From: JALOOE01 sp964423545
GTDB taxonomy: Bacteria > Chloroflexota > Anaerolineae > CG2-30-64-16
Length of the DNA stretch: 7,387 nt
Direction of reading: 5' to 3'
Assembly: GCA_964423545.1 (NCBI GenBank)
Contig: CAYRFV010000277.1
Span: forward strand, 1-7,387
Under the pieces are notes generated by a model. That model ran no database searches and had not been told where the DNA came from. It saw nothing but the letters and a program-made list of their open reading frames with translations. Below, piece by piece: positions 1-5,828 of the stretch. Position numbers and translations under genes: made by a program. Every line of letters begins with the position of its first letter. Position 1 is the first letter of the stretch.

Positions 1-1771
1 TGGCGTTGGCCCAACGCTCCTGGTTGGCGAAGAGCCAGTCATGCATCGCCCAAAACTGCTTGGGGTCCTGTTGTCCCGCACAATAGGCCGCTTTCGCAGC
101 CGGCATCGCATTGGGATGGATGTTCAGCGGGAAATGACGGAAGACGGTGACCACCTTGCCCTTGGCGCCGTACGCTTCATCCAGACGCGGGCCTGTCTCC
201 TGCTCGTGACGCGCGCAGAATGGGCACTGGAAGTCCGAGAAGTCGATGATCTTCACCGGCGCCTTGGGGTCGCCGCGATAGAAGTTGCCGTCGGCGTCCA
301 CTCCCACGGGCATCGCCGGACGTCCTGCCGCGGCAACCGCGGCGGGGGTCGGCTGGCTGCCGGCGGCCGGCGCGGCGGACTGCGGCTTCTGGACGCTCTC
401 GATCGCCTGGTCAAACTCCTCCGGCGACACCAGGCCCGGCACGCGCAGGCCGGTCGCCTGCGCCGGGTTGAGCACCAGGTAGTACGGCGTCTGGGTCACG
501 TTCACCTGCTGCGCCAGCTCCAGATCCGCGTCCAGCTGCGCCTGGCCCGGCGCATCGGCCAGGCACTTCTCGAACCTGGCGGCATCCAGGCCCAGCGCCT
601 TGGCGTAGCCGACCGTGGCGGCGTTGTCGCCGTCTTTCCACTTACCCTGATTGGCGACCAGGCTGTCAGCGAACTCCCAGAACTTGCCCTGATCGGCGGC
701 GCAGAGCGCGGCGATTCCGGCCTTGGGCGCCGTGATCGGCAGCAGCTTGTAGACGAGCCGGACCTGGCCTGGCTTGACGAATTTCTCGCGCAGGCCCGCC
801 TCGACGGTCTTGGCAGCTTCGACGCAATCGGGGCAATTGAAGTCGCTGAAGATGAACACCAGCACAGGCGCATTCTCAGAGCCAAGCGTGGGACTGCCGT
901 CATAGGTGATGCCCGGACGGCTCGGATCCGCGTCATACGGCTGCACGTTGGGCGGCAGCGGCGTCGGGGTCGGCGGAGGGCGCAGCCCCTGCTCGGCCTT
1001 GGCGATCACCTTTTGGAACTCCGAGAACGGGTAAGCGCCAGCGAGCAGCCATTCGTTGATGAAGAAAGCCGGCGTTCCCTGCACGCCCATCTTCGTGCCG
1101 TCGTCCAGATCGCGCTGGATGCGAGCATCGGTCTTGACATCCTTCATGCACGCGTCGTACTTGGCGCCGTCCACACCGAGCGCGAGCGCTTGCTTGCGGA
1201 ACTGATCGGGCGCATCGGATGCGGGCGACCAGCTATTCTGATTGGCGTAGAGCCAGTCGTGCATGCCCCAGAAGTATTTGGGGGCCTGCTGGCCTGCGCA
1301 GTAGGACGCTTTCGCAGCCGTCAAAGCGTGGTTGTGACCCAACTGCGGCAGCGGGAAATGACGGTAGTACTGAACCACCTTGCCGGGAGCAATGTACGTT
1401 TCATCCAGAAGCGGGCCCGTCTGCTGTTCGTGACGGGCGCAGAACGGGCACTGGAAGTCGGAGAATTCGACCAGTTTGACCGGCGCCTTCGGATCACCGC
1501 GGTAGAAGTTGCCGTCGGCGTCCACCCCTACGGGCAAGTTGCCTGGGCGAGCCGGCCTGGCGGCGCCGGGGGCGACCGGACCGGCCTTCTCCGCGGCAGG
1601 CGCGGTGGCCGGCGTATTGGCGGCTGCGGCCGGCGTCGGCTGGGCTGCCTGGCCCGGCGCCGGTTGCCCCGGCGCGCCGGGAGCGCAGGCCACGCCGACC
1701 AGCACGACCAGGGCGAGCGTCAGGCCCAGGAGCACGGCCCCAGACCTGGCGCAAGGACGGAGTTGCCTCAT
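1..1771 (-). CDS. Multi-domain DsbA/thioredoxin-like lipoprotein, C-terminus cut by window edge
   Basis: Predicted thiol-disulfide oxidoreductase anchored outside the membrane. The frame stays open for 590 codons to the left edge. It starts at the ATG ending at 1771, six bases after a perfect AAGGAGG (1777-1783). Residues 1-29 are a signal peptide with a probable lipid-accepting Cys29 (GVAC, a non-ideal lipobox). A Pro/Ala-rich linker follows to about residue 78. Three DsbA-like domains come next: residues 79-262 with C108-P-F-C111 and cis-Pro234; residues 288-461 with C313-P-D-C316 and cis-Pro429; and residue 487 onward with C516-P-F-C519, truncated at residue 590. The first two domains carry a second cysteine pair (158/208 and 357/403), and the third shows Cys563. 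A TPTPLPP-rich spacer joins domains 1 and 2. Domains 1 and 3 are far more alike than either is to domain 2. The family usually has one such domain per chain. Substrates and partner are unknown; the domain call is secure. Confidence 0.9.
   Translation of the reverse strand, partial: MRQLRPCARSGAVLLGLTLALVVLVGVACAPGAPGQPAPGQAAQPTPAAAANTPATAPAAEKAGPVAPGAARPARPGNLPVGVDADGNFYRGDPKAPVKLVEFSDFQCPFCARHEQQTGPLLDETYIAPGKVVQYYRHFPLPQLGHNHALTAAKASYCAGQQAPKYFWGMHDWLYANQNSWSPASDAPDQFRKQALALGVDGAKYDACMKDVKTDARIQRDLDDGTKMGVQGTPAFFINEWLLAGAYPFSEFQKVIAKAEQGLRPPPTPTPLPPNVQPYDADPSRPGITYDGSPTLGSENAPVLVFIFSDFNCPDCVEAAKTVEAGLREKFVKPGQVRLVYKLLPITAPKAGIAALCAADQGKFWEFADSLVANQGKWKDGDNAATVGYAKALGLDAARFEKCLADAPGQAQLDADLELAQQVNVTQTPYYLVLNPAQATGLRVPGLVSPEEFDQAIESVQKPQSAAPAAGSQPTPAAVAAAGRPAMPVGVDADGNFYRGDPKAPVKIIDFSDFQCPFCARHEQETGPRLDEAYGAKGKVVTVFRHFPLNIHPNAMPAAKAAYCAGQQDPKQFWAMHDWLFANQERWANA
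2..313 (-). repeat. Third DsbA-like domain unit, copy of the first
   Basis: This stretch encodes residues 487-590 of the lipoprotein and matches the stretch encoding residues 79-182 (about 1226-1537). Shared blocks include PVGVDADGNFYRGDPKAPVK, FSDFQCPFCARHEQ, the RHFPL block, the YCAGQQ block and MHDWL. By eye, roughly 70% of residues and perhaps 80% of bases are identical, including an exact stretch of over 20 bases around the VDADGNF codons. It looks like a within-gene duplication. The full length of the copy cannot be seen because the window ends. Confidence 0.85.
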
Positions 1772-1776
1772 GAAAG

Positions 1777-1783
1777 CCTCCTT
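1777..1783 (-). promoter_or_regulatory. Strong ribosome binding site of the DsbA-like lipoprotein gene
   Basis: The minus strand reads AAGGAGG, six bases before the ATG at 1771. This fixes the start and is the best Shine-Dalgarno match in the window. It suggests strong independent initiation, although the gene lies only 49 bases downstream of the membrane-protein gene. Confidence 0.8.
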
Positions 1784-1820
1784 GATCGAGTAGCAGAGGG
1801 TCGACATCGGCCGCGGCAGC

Positions 1821-2186
1821 TCACCGGCGCGCCCATTGCTGCAGAAAAGTCTCTGTCAATCCGAAGATGACGGCCAATGTGATGGCGATCAGACCGGTGA
1901 ACTCGCCGATCAGGCGCAGTCCGATGCAGATTGTCGCCCAGAGGCCGAACCAGAATGCGATGCGCAGCGCAACCACGGGCCGTTCGCCGGCGCCTGGCAT
2001 GCCCAGGCGGCTGGCAACCATCCAGATCACAGGCGCTGCGGTCATGGTCACGGCAAGCGCCAGCACCGGCAGGACCACCGCCAGCGCGACCGCTGAGACA
2101 GACAGGACCCCGGTGAGTGCGATGAGGGCGGCCCAGCCCATCAACGCCAGCGGCACGCTCAGAGCCCACAAAGCGCGCGACGACAT
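1821..2186 (-). CDS. Small four-helix integral membrane protein, unknown function
   Basis: I do not recognise a family. The 121-residue product is almost entirely hydrophobic. Likely membrane helices lie at about residues 6-26, 29-57, 72-92 and 94-113. There is a short loop at 60-71 (MPGAGERP) and a basic tail ending in WARR. The start chosen is the ATG at 2186, preceded by a purine-rich AAGGGGAGG. The frame is open further upstream to an ATG at 2231, but that start would add a polar stretch ahead of the first helix and has no comparable binding site. The stop is 49 bases before the DsbA-like lipoprotein gene on the same strand, so the two are probably co-transcribed from the promoter at 2254-2283. 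A role with the lipoprotein, for example in electron supply, cannot be argued from sequence: there is no CxxC motif and only one cysteine (Cys87, in ATICIGL). Confidence 0.75.
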   Translation of the reverse strand: MSSRALWALSVPLALMGWAALIALTGVLSVSAVALAVVLPVLALAVTMTAAPVIWMVASRLGMPGAGERPVVALRIAFWFGLWATICIGLRLIGEFTGLIAITLAVIFGLTETFLQQWARR

Positions 2187-2234
2187 CGTCCTCCCCTTGC
2201 TGCGTCCAACGCTGTTGTCATTGCATCCCATCTA

Positions 2235-2267
2235 TTGTCGAGCAAGCGGGAGCATTATACTCGACAA
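2235..2267. promoter_or_regulatory. Inverted repeat bracketing the -10 box, possible operator
   Basis: TTGTCGAG (2235-2242) and CTCGACAA (2260-2267) form a perfect 8-bp inverted repeat with a 17-base centre that contains the TATAAT box. One arm sits directly upstream of the -10 and the other over the expected start site. A dimeric repressor site would fit this geometry. The arms are too far apart, and lack a T-tract, for a convincing terminator. No regulator gene is visible nearby. Confidence 0.4.
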
Positions 2268-2283
2268 GCAGCAGCCGGTCTAA
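2254..2283 (-). promoter_or_regulatory. Sigma-70-type promoter for the membrane protein and DsbA lipoprotein genes
   Basis: On the minus strand a consensus TATAAT lies at 2259-2254, with TTAGAC at 2283-2278 and an 18-base spacer. Transcription would begin near 2247, giving a leader of about 60 bases before the ATG at 2186. The -10 is perfect; the -35 is only a partial match. The 10-mer GAGTATAATG around this box recurs at the promoter at 6333-6361. Confidence 0.6.
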
Positions 2284-2325
2284 AACGCCGGTCCAGGTTG
2301 CCACGCTTGCCGGCCCGGCATCGGC

Positions 2326-3636
2326 TCAGGCGGACTCCACCAGCCCGTCGCCCACCGGCCTTCGCACGGGCACGCCGTCGATGGTCACAGTGCTCGTCTG
2401 CGCGGCACGGTCGAGCGGCGCGCGGTCGGCTGAGAACGGCAGCGCCTGAAGCGCGAGTTCAACGTGCTCCTTCAGCGTCTGCCCATCCGGCTTGCGCCGG
2501 CCCAGGCTGCGCAGCGATGCCACCATCGCGCCGGTGAGCTGCTCTGTGAGCTGCTTCAGGGCGGCGGGACTGATCCGCTCGCCGCGCTCGAACCAGACCG
2601 AGGCGGCATAGCCCATCACGACCGTGGTGGAGCTGGCAATCGCTGCGGACAGCAGCCAGCCGGGCACACCTCCCAACTTGCTGAGCTGTTGGAAAAGAGT
2701 CCGGCCGATGAGCCCCAACCCGAAGGTGGCAATCAACTCGCGCGCCACCGAAACGGTGACCGGCCGGTTGTAGATGCGCGCAATCCCCACCACCATCACC
2801 GATTGGGCGGCGATCAGCGGCACGAAGTCGATGATCGGGATCGGTGTGAGGGCAATCACGGCGGCCAACCCGGCGCCCGTCACGATGGAGCGGGAGACCA
2901 GTTTCCAGCGGTACGCGGGCAGCGCGCTGCCGAGCGCAGCGATCAGCTCCGGCTCGGAGACCGCGATCGCCATCAGGACGCGACTGACATTGTCACCCTC
3001 TTTCGCCGAGATGGGGATGACTTGCTCCGGCTTGAGGCCCAGGTTGCGCGCCGCGGCCTGCACCACGGCGTCCAGATCGCGCCGCACCAGGTCGCTCTTG
3101 TTGAGCACCGCGACATGCGGCTTGCCGAGCGCAGTCAGCGTATTGAACAGCGCCAGCTCACCCTGCTTGACGCCCTGCACCGCGTCGAACATGATCACCA
3201 GGAAATCGGCTCGCTGGGCGGCGCTCAGCGCGTGTTGGCGCTCGCTTTCGCCCAGCGAGCCGGCCGCGTCCGCGCCCGGCGTGTCGACCACGGTGAACAA
3301 CCCGGCTTCGGCCTCCTGGTTCACGCGCGTCGTGCCCGGCACGGGGCTGACGGCGGCCTGATCCTCTTTCGCCTGGATGAACTGGTTGTAGAGGGTCGAT
3401 TTGCCGACATTGGCCGGCCCGACGATGGCGACCTTCCGCTTGCGGCCAAATGCGGTCTTGACGTGGGTCGACGCCATGCCGACCAGCAGCCGCAGGAGCT
3501 GATGCTCCGACGGCATCCCCTTGAAGACCGATTGGAGCGCGGCGCGCTCATCGGGGGACAGCGAGGCCCAGACCTCGTTGAGCTGCCCCTGGGTTTCCTG
3601 CGGCAGCGTCCTGGTGATGTCGTTGATCGATGACAT
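2326..3636 (-). CDS. Era-like GTPase with C-terminal DUF697-type membrane region
   Basis: Predicted membrane-associated small GTPase of 436 residues. After an alpha-helical N-terminal segment, residues 68-225 form a complete G domain: G1 GPANVGKST at 73-81, a candidate G2 threonine in PGTTR (101-104), G3 DTPG at 118-121, G4 NKSD at 179-182 and G5 SAK at 210-212. The C-terminal half has long hydrophobic stretches at about 252-288 (including a TPIPIIDF turn) and 302-345. This arrangement resembles the DUF697/YcjF-type domain found with stress-related GTPases. A charged C-terminal tail follows. All nucleotide-binding motifs are intact, so GTP hydrolysis is expected; the cellular process is unknown. 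The ATG is three bases after the menC stop, with AGGA seven bases upstream, so it is the last gene of the operon. The G-domain call is secure; the DUF697 call is by pattern only. Confidence 0.88.
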   Translation of the reverse strand: MSSINDITRTLPQETQGQLNEVWASLSPDERAALQSVFKGMPSEHQLLRLLVGMASTHVKTAFGRKRKVAIVGPANVGKSTLYNQFIQAKEDQAAVSPVPGTTRVNQEAEAGLFTVVDTPGADAAGSLGESERQHALSAAQRADFLVIMFDAVQGVKQGELALFNTLTALGKPHVAVLNKSDLVRRDLDAVVQAAARNLGLKPEQVIPISAKEGDNVSRVLMAIAVSEPELIAALGSALPAYRWKLVSRSIVTGAGLAAVIALTPIPIIDFVPLIAAQSVMVVGIARIYNRPVTVSVARELIATFGLGLIGRTLFQQLSKLGGVPGWLLSAAIASSTTVVMGYAASVWFERGERISPAALKQLTEQLTGAMVASLRSLGRRKPDGQTLKEHVELALQALPFSADRAPLDRAAQTSTVTIDGVPVRRPVGDGLVESA

Positions 3637-3639
3637 GCG

Positions 3640-4758
3640 CTAATCCTGACGTAGTTCGAGATGAGATTGTGTGAAGCGCGCCACCGCGGCCAGATCCACA
3701 GTCACGCCGAGCCCAGGGGCCCTGGGCACGTCGATGGTGCTGTCGGCGTTGAGGCTGAAGCGTTCGACGGTGATGTCCTGGGCATAATAGCGGTCGGTGG
3801 CGGAGATGTCGCCGGGCAGCGTGAAGCCGGGCAGGCTCGCGAGCGCCAGGTTGCCCGCGCGGCCCACCCCCGTCTCCAGCATCCCGCCGCACCAGACGGG
3901 CACGCCGCGACCGCGGCATAGATCGTGGATGGCAACCGCTTCGCCCAGGCCGCCGACGCGCCCCGGTTTGATGTTGATGACGCGGCAAGCAGCCATCTCC
4001 AGCGCCTGGCGAGCGTGGCGCGCAGACAGGATGCTTTCATCCAGACAGATCGGCGTGCGAAACTGCGCCTGGAGCAGCCGGTGATCCCAGAGATCGTCCT
4101 CTGCAAGCGGCTGCTCGATCAACAGCAGGCCGAGGTCATCGAGGGGCTGCAGCGCCGGCGCCGAATCGAGCGTGTAGGCCGAGTTGGCATCCACCTGCAG
4201 CCGGATCGACGGAAAGGCGCCGCGGACCGCCTGCGCGTCCGCCACGTCGCGACCGGGCTTGATCTTGATTTTGATGCGGCGGTACCCCTGCGCCAGGTAG
4301 CTCTCCACCGTGCGCACCAGCGCCTCAGGCGAGGGCTGGATGCCCACCGAGACCCCCACGTCGACGCGCTCGGCCGCGGCCCTGCCACCGAGCAGCTCGC
4401 GCAGCGAGCGACCCTCGCGTTGGCCCTGGAGGTCCCAGAGCGCGAGCTCCAGGCCAGCCTTCGCCATCGGATGGCCGCGCACGCGGCCGGCGCGGCGCTG
4501 AAAGTCGGCCGGGCCGGCCACGTCCTGCCCGAGCAGCGTGGGCGCCAGGAATGCAGTCAGGATGTGCCAGGCGGTGCCGGCGGTCTCATAAGCATAGCCG
4601 GGATCGCGATCGGCCACGCACTCGCCGTAGCCGACCAGGCCCTCGGAATAGACGGCCAGCAGAATGCATTCCCGCTCGGCGACGCGACCGAACGAGGTCT
4701 CGAACGGGCTGCGCAACGGCATGCGCAGATGATGGAGGTGGATGCGATCGATCACCAT
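3640..4758 (-). CDS. menC: o-Succinylbenzoate synthase / N-succinylamino-acid racemase (enolase superfamily)
   Basis: Enolase-superfamily enzyme of 372 residues, a normal length. It either dehydrates SHCHC to o-succinylbenzoate in menaquinone synthesis or racemises N-succinyl (N-acyl) amino acids; the OSBS/NSAR group contains both activities, sometimes in one enzyme. The capping domain covers about residues 1-125, and the barrel follows. Expected catalytic features are present: Lys163-x-Lys165 (RIKIKIKPG), metal ligands Asp190 (DANSAY), Glu215 (IEQPL) and Asp240 (LDES), and Lys264 (INIKPGRVGG). The GGMLETGVGRA signature is at 291-301. The ATG at 4758 is preceded by GAGAGG at a good distance and lies 12 bases after the GNAT stop. 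Pairing with a GNAT acyltransferase recalls the N-succinylamino-acid racemase pathway, in which a GNAT enzyme supplies the N-succinyl substrate. No other men gene and no desuccinylase is in the window, so the choice of reaction stays open. Confidence 0.9.
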   Translation of the reverse strand: MVIDRIHLHHLRMPLRSPFETSFGRVAERECILLAVYSEGLVGYGECVADRDPGYAYETAGTAWHILTAFLAPTLLGQDVAGPADFQRRAGRVRGHPMAKAGLELALWDLQGQREGRSLRELLGGRAAAERVDVGVSVGIQPSPEALVRTVESYLAQGYRRIKIKIKPGRDVADAQAVRGAFPSIRLQVDANSAYTLDSAPALQPLDDLGLLLIEQPLAEDDLWDHRLLQAQFRTPICLDESILSARHARQALEMAACRVINIKPGRVGGLGEAVAIHDLCRGRGVPVWCGGMLETGVGRAGNLALASLPGFTLPGDISATDRYYAQDITVERFSLNADSTIDVPRAPGLGVTVDLAAVARFTQSHLELRQD

Positions 4759-4770
4759 CGGCAGTACCTC

Positions 4771-5007
4771 TCAGAGCCGCGTCAACAGATAGGCGGTGCG
4801 CGGGACCGGCCCCGGCTCATATACGAAGTCGGTGACCGAAAGACCGGATGCAAAGAGCGCATCGAAGACCGCGCGCGTCGCCAGCCGCCACGCATAGGCT
4901 GCGGTGCGATCCGCGGCTTTGAGCGCCTGGAAATCGGGGGGAATCTCGAGCAGCACCGGACCCTCGGCCGGACCGCGGTCTAACTCTTCAGGCGCAGGGA
5001 GCCGCAG
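4771..5007 (-). CDS. C-terminal part of the GNAT acyltransferase, separated from its N-terminal part by a gap
   Basis: The last 78 residues, from about LRLPAPEEL to the TGA at 4771, read as the end of a COG3375-type GNAT protein. The IPPDFQALKAAD block, the AWRLATR block and the GLSVTDFVYE block are what I expect near the C-terminus of that family. The stop is 12 bases before menC. The upstream boundary is uncertain: in this frame the residues above about position 5007 are a Cys/Arg/Pro-rich jumble typical of out-of-frame translation. That upstream stretch makes sense in another frame as an ABC permease. The N-terminal part of the same protein is most likely at 5165-5828, and the true junction is lost in the assembly. 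Confidence 0.7.
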   Translation of the reverse strand: MRLPAPEELDRGPAEGPVLLEIPPDFQALKAADRTAAYAWRLATRAVFDALFASGLSVTDFVYEPGPVPRTAYLLTRL

Positions 5008-5152
5008 TGAGCCGTCCGGCCCAGGCGGCGAGGTCGGCCGGTGAGTCGTACAGCGCCTGGCTGGAGACCGACTGGGTGGCCACGAGCAGGGCCCCCGCGG
5101 CCACCCAGATCGGCAGCCGGAGGCGGTCGCGGCGCAGCGCGAACCGCAGCAG
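4990..5152 (-). pseudogene. Fragment reading as the N-terminus of an ABC-2 type exporter permease
   Basis: In the frame beginning at 5152, neither of the frames used by the GNAT parts, 54 codons are open before a TGA at 4988-4990. They begin LLRFALRRDRLRLPIW, followed by a hydrophobic segment (VAAGALLVATQSV) and SQALYDSPADLAAWAGRLTA. This strongly resembles the first cytoplasmic stretch, first membrane helix and following loop of ABC-2 exporter permeases of the type annotated as antibiotic or multidrug exporters. No start codon is seen; it would fall in the adjacent N run. Nothing else of a permease is present. It is either a chimeric contig end wrongly joined into the GNAT gene or a genuine remnant. 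I favour an assembly error. The start codon and full extent are unknown. Confidence 0.55.
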
Positions 5153-5154
5153 GG

Positions 5155-5164
5155 NNNNNNNNNN
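5155..5164. other. Assembly gap (ten Ns)
   Basis: Ten consecutive undetermined bases fall inside the GNAT reading frame. The number is probably a placeholder rather than a measured distance, so reading frames cannot be carried across it. Confidence 0.98.
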
Positions 5165-5828
5165 GGTTCAGCAGGCGCGCGCCCGACGCGGTCATGGCGG
5201 CGAACGACAGATGGGGGCCGGCGCCCCGGGCGCGCTGCTCGACACGATCGGTGGCCACCCACCAATCCACCAAAAACCGATCGGTGGGCAGTCCGGCGTT
5301 CAAGCCGTCGCGCAGCTCGCCGTAGACGTTGCGCCGATAGGTGTTGCAGACTGCGCCCAGCTTGGCGATGTTCAGCTGCGCGTTGCGGCTCATCAGCGGA
5401 TCGTAGGTCCACGTGACCAGATCCAGGCCCTGTTCGCGCACGAAACTCCGCTGGAAATGCTTGAGAGCGAAGCCGACGCCCGTGCTGCGATAGTCGGGAT
5501 GGACGCCCAACTGGTGCGAGCAGTGCTTGGTCTTCGCCGGGTACCAGCGTTGGTCCAGGCCGAGAAAGCCGAAGACAAAACCGATCAGACGATCGCCGTC
5601 GAACGCGCCGGCCACCAGCCCGCCGTTGTGTGCGACCGTCAGCAGCAGATGGCCGGGCACGACATCCAGGTCGGCGCCGGGCCAAACCATCGCGCTCAAT
5701 GCCTCGGCTGCGGCCATGTCGCCGGGCGTCTCGAGCGGGCGCAGCGTCCAACGGCCGGCCGCGCCCGCGTGGGACGCAGGCGCCGGGGCCGGCGCCGGCC
5801 CCGCGAGTCCGCCCTGCCCCGCACTCAT
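5165..5828 (-). CDS. GNAT-superfamily acyltransferase (COG3375-like), N-terminal part, interrupted by gap
   Basis: Predicted acyl-CoA-dependent N-acyltransferase. About 221 residues are visible before the gap. The ATG at 5828 is chosen because it overlaps the upstream stop as ATGA; the frame is open to 5879, but those 17 residues would lie inside the Gre-domain gene. Residues 1-26 form a Gly/Ala/Pro linker (PAPAPAPAS). The GNAT core follows from about WTLRPLETPGD (27-37), with strand LIGFVFGFLG (81-90) and the acetyl-CoA pyrophosphate-binding loop QLGVHPDYRSTGVG (106-119, R114-xx-G117-x-G119). The TYDPLMSRNAQLN block (141-153) and the YG..RDGLN.GLPTDRFLVDWW region (169-190) are what I recall as typical of COG3375. 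Its place directly before menC suggests it makes the N-acyl substrate for an N-succinylamino-acid racemase, but the acyl donor and acceptor cannot be read from sequence. The C-terminal part is at 4771-5007. Confidence 0.78.
5784..5803. repeat. Perfect 20-bp GC-only palindrome in the GNAT linker
   Basis: The bases from 5784 to 5803 equal their own reverse complement and consist only of G and C. They encode the Pro-Ala linker 26-45 bases into the GNAT gene. In mRNA this could fold as a hairpin just downstream of the overlapping start codon. It may equally be a by-product of Pro/Ala/Gly codon repetition at high GC. Confidence 0.5.

Larger units (their letters stand above)
2187..2325. other. Intergenic region between the GTPase gene end and the membrane-protein gene
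   Basis: This 139-base spacer holds the promoter and inverted repeat described separately. The side next to the GTPase stop has only a short GCCGGGCCGGC palindrome and no T-tract, so I cannot call a terminator. GCCGGTC occurs twice in direct orientation at 2274-2280 and 2287-2293, next to the -35 box. I see no other coding potential. Confidence 0.5.

Noticed and set aside
41..1870. 609-codon open frame on the plus strand
   Set aside because: It lies exactly antisense to the DsbA-like lipoprotein gene. Its product is Arg/Gly/Ala-rich with no recognisable motif, as expected for the shadow of a high-GC gene.
2235..2261. Plus-strand promoter TTGTCG / TATACT
   Set aside because: The spacer is only 15 bases and nothing downstream on the plus strand is a credible gene. 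The minus-strand reading has a perfect -10 and a gene behind it.
2281..2325. Rho-independent terminator after the GTPase gene
   Set aside because: Only a 4-bp GCCG/CGGC stem is visible, and no T-tract follows it.
2464..3633. 389-codon plus-strand open frame
   Set aside because: It is antisense to the GTPase gene, which has all five G motifs in order. The product is His/Arg/Gln-rich and looks like no protein family.
3925..4983. 352-codon plus-strand open frame
   Set aside because: It is antisense to menC, whose catalytic residues are all present on the minus strand.
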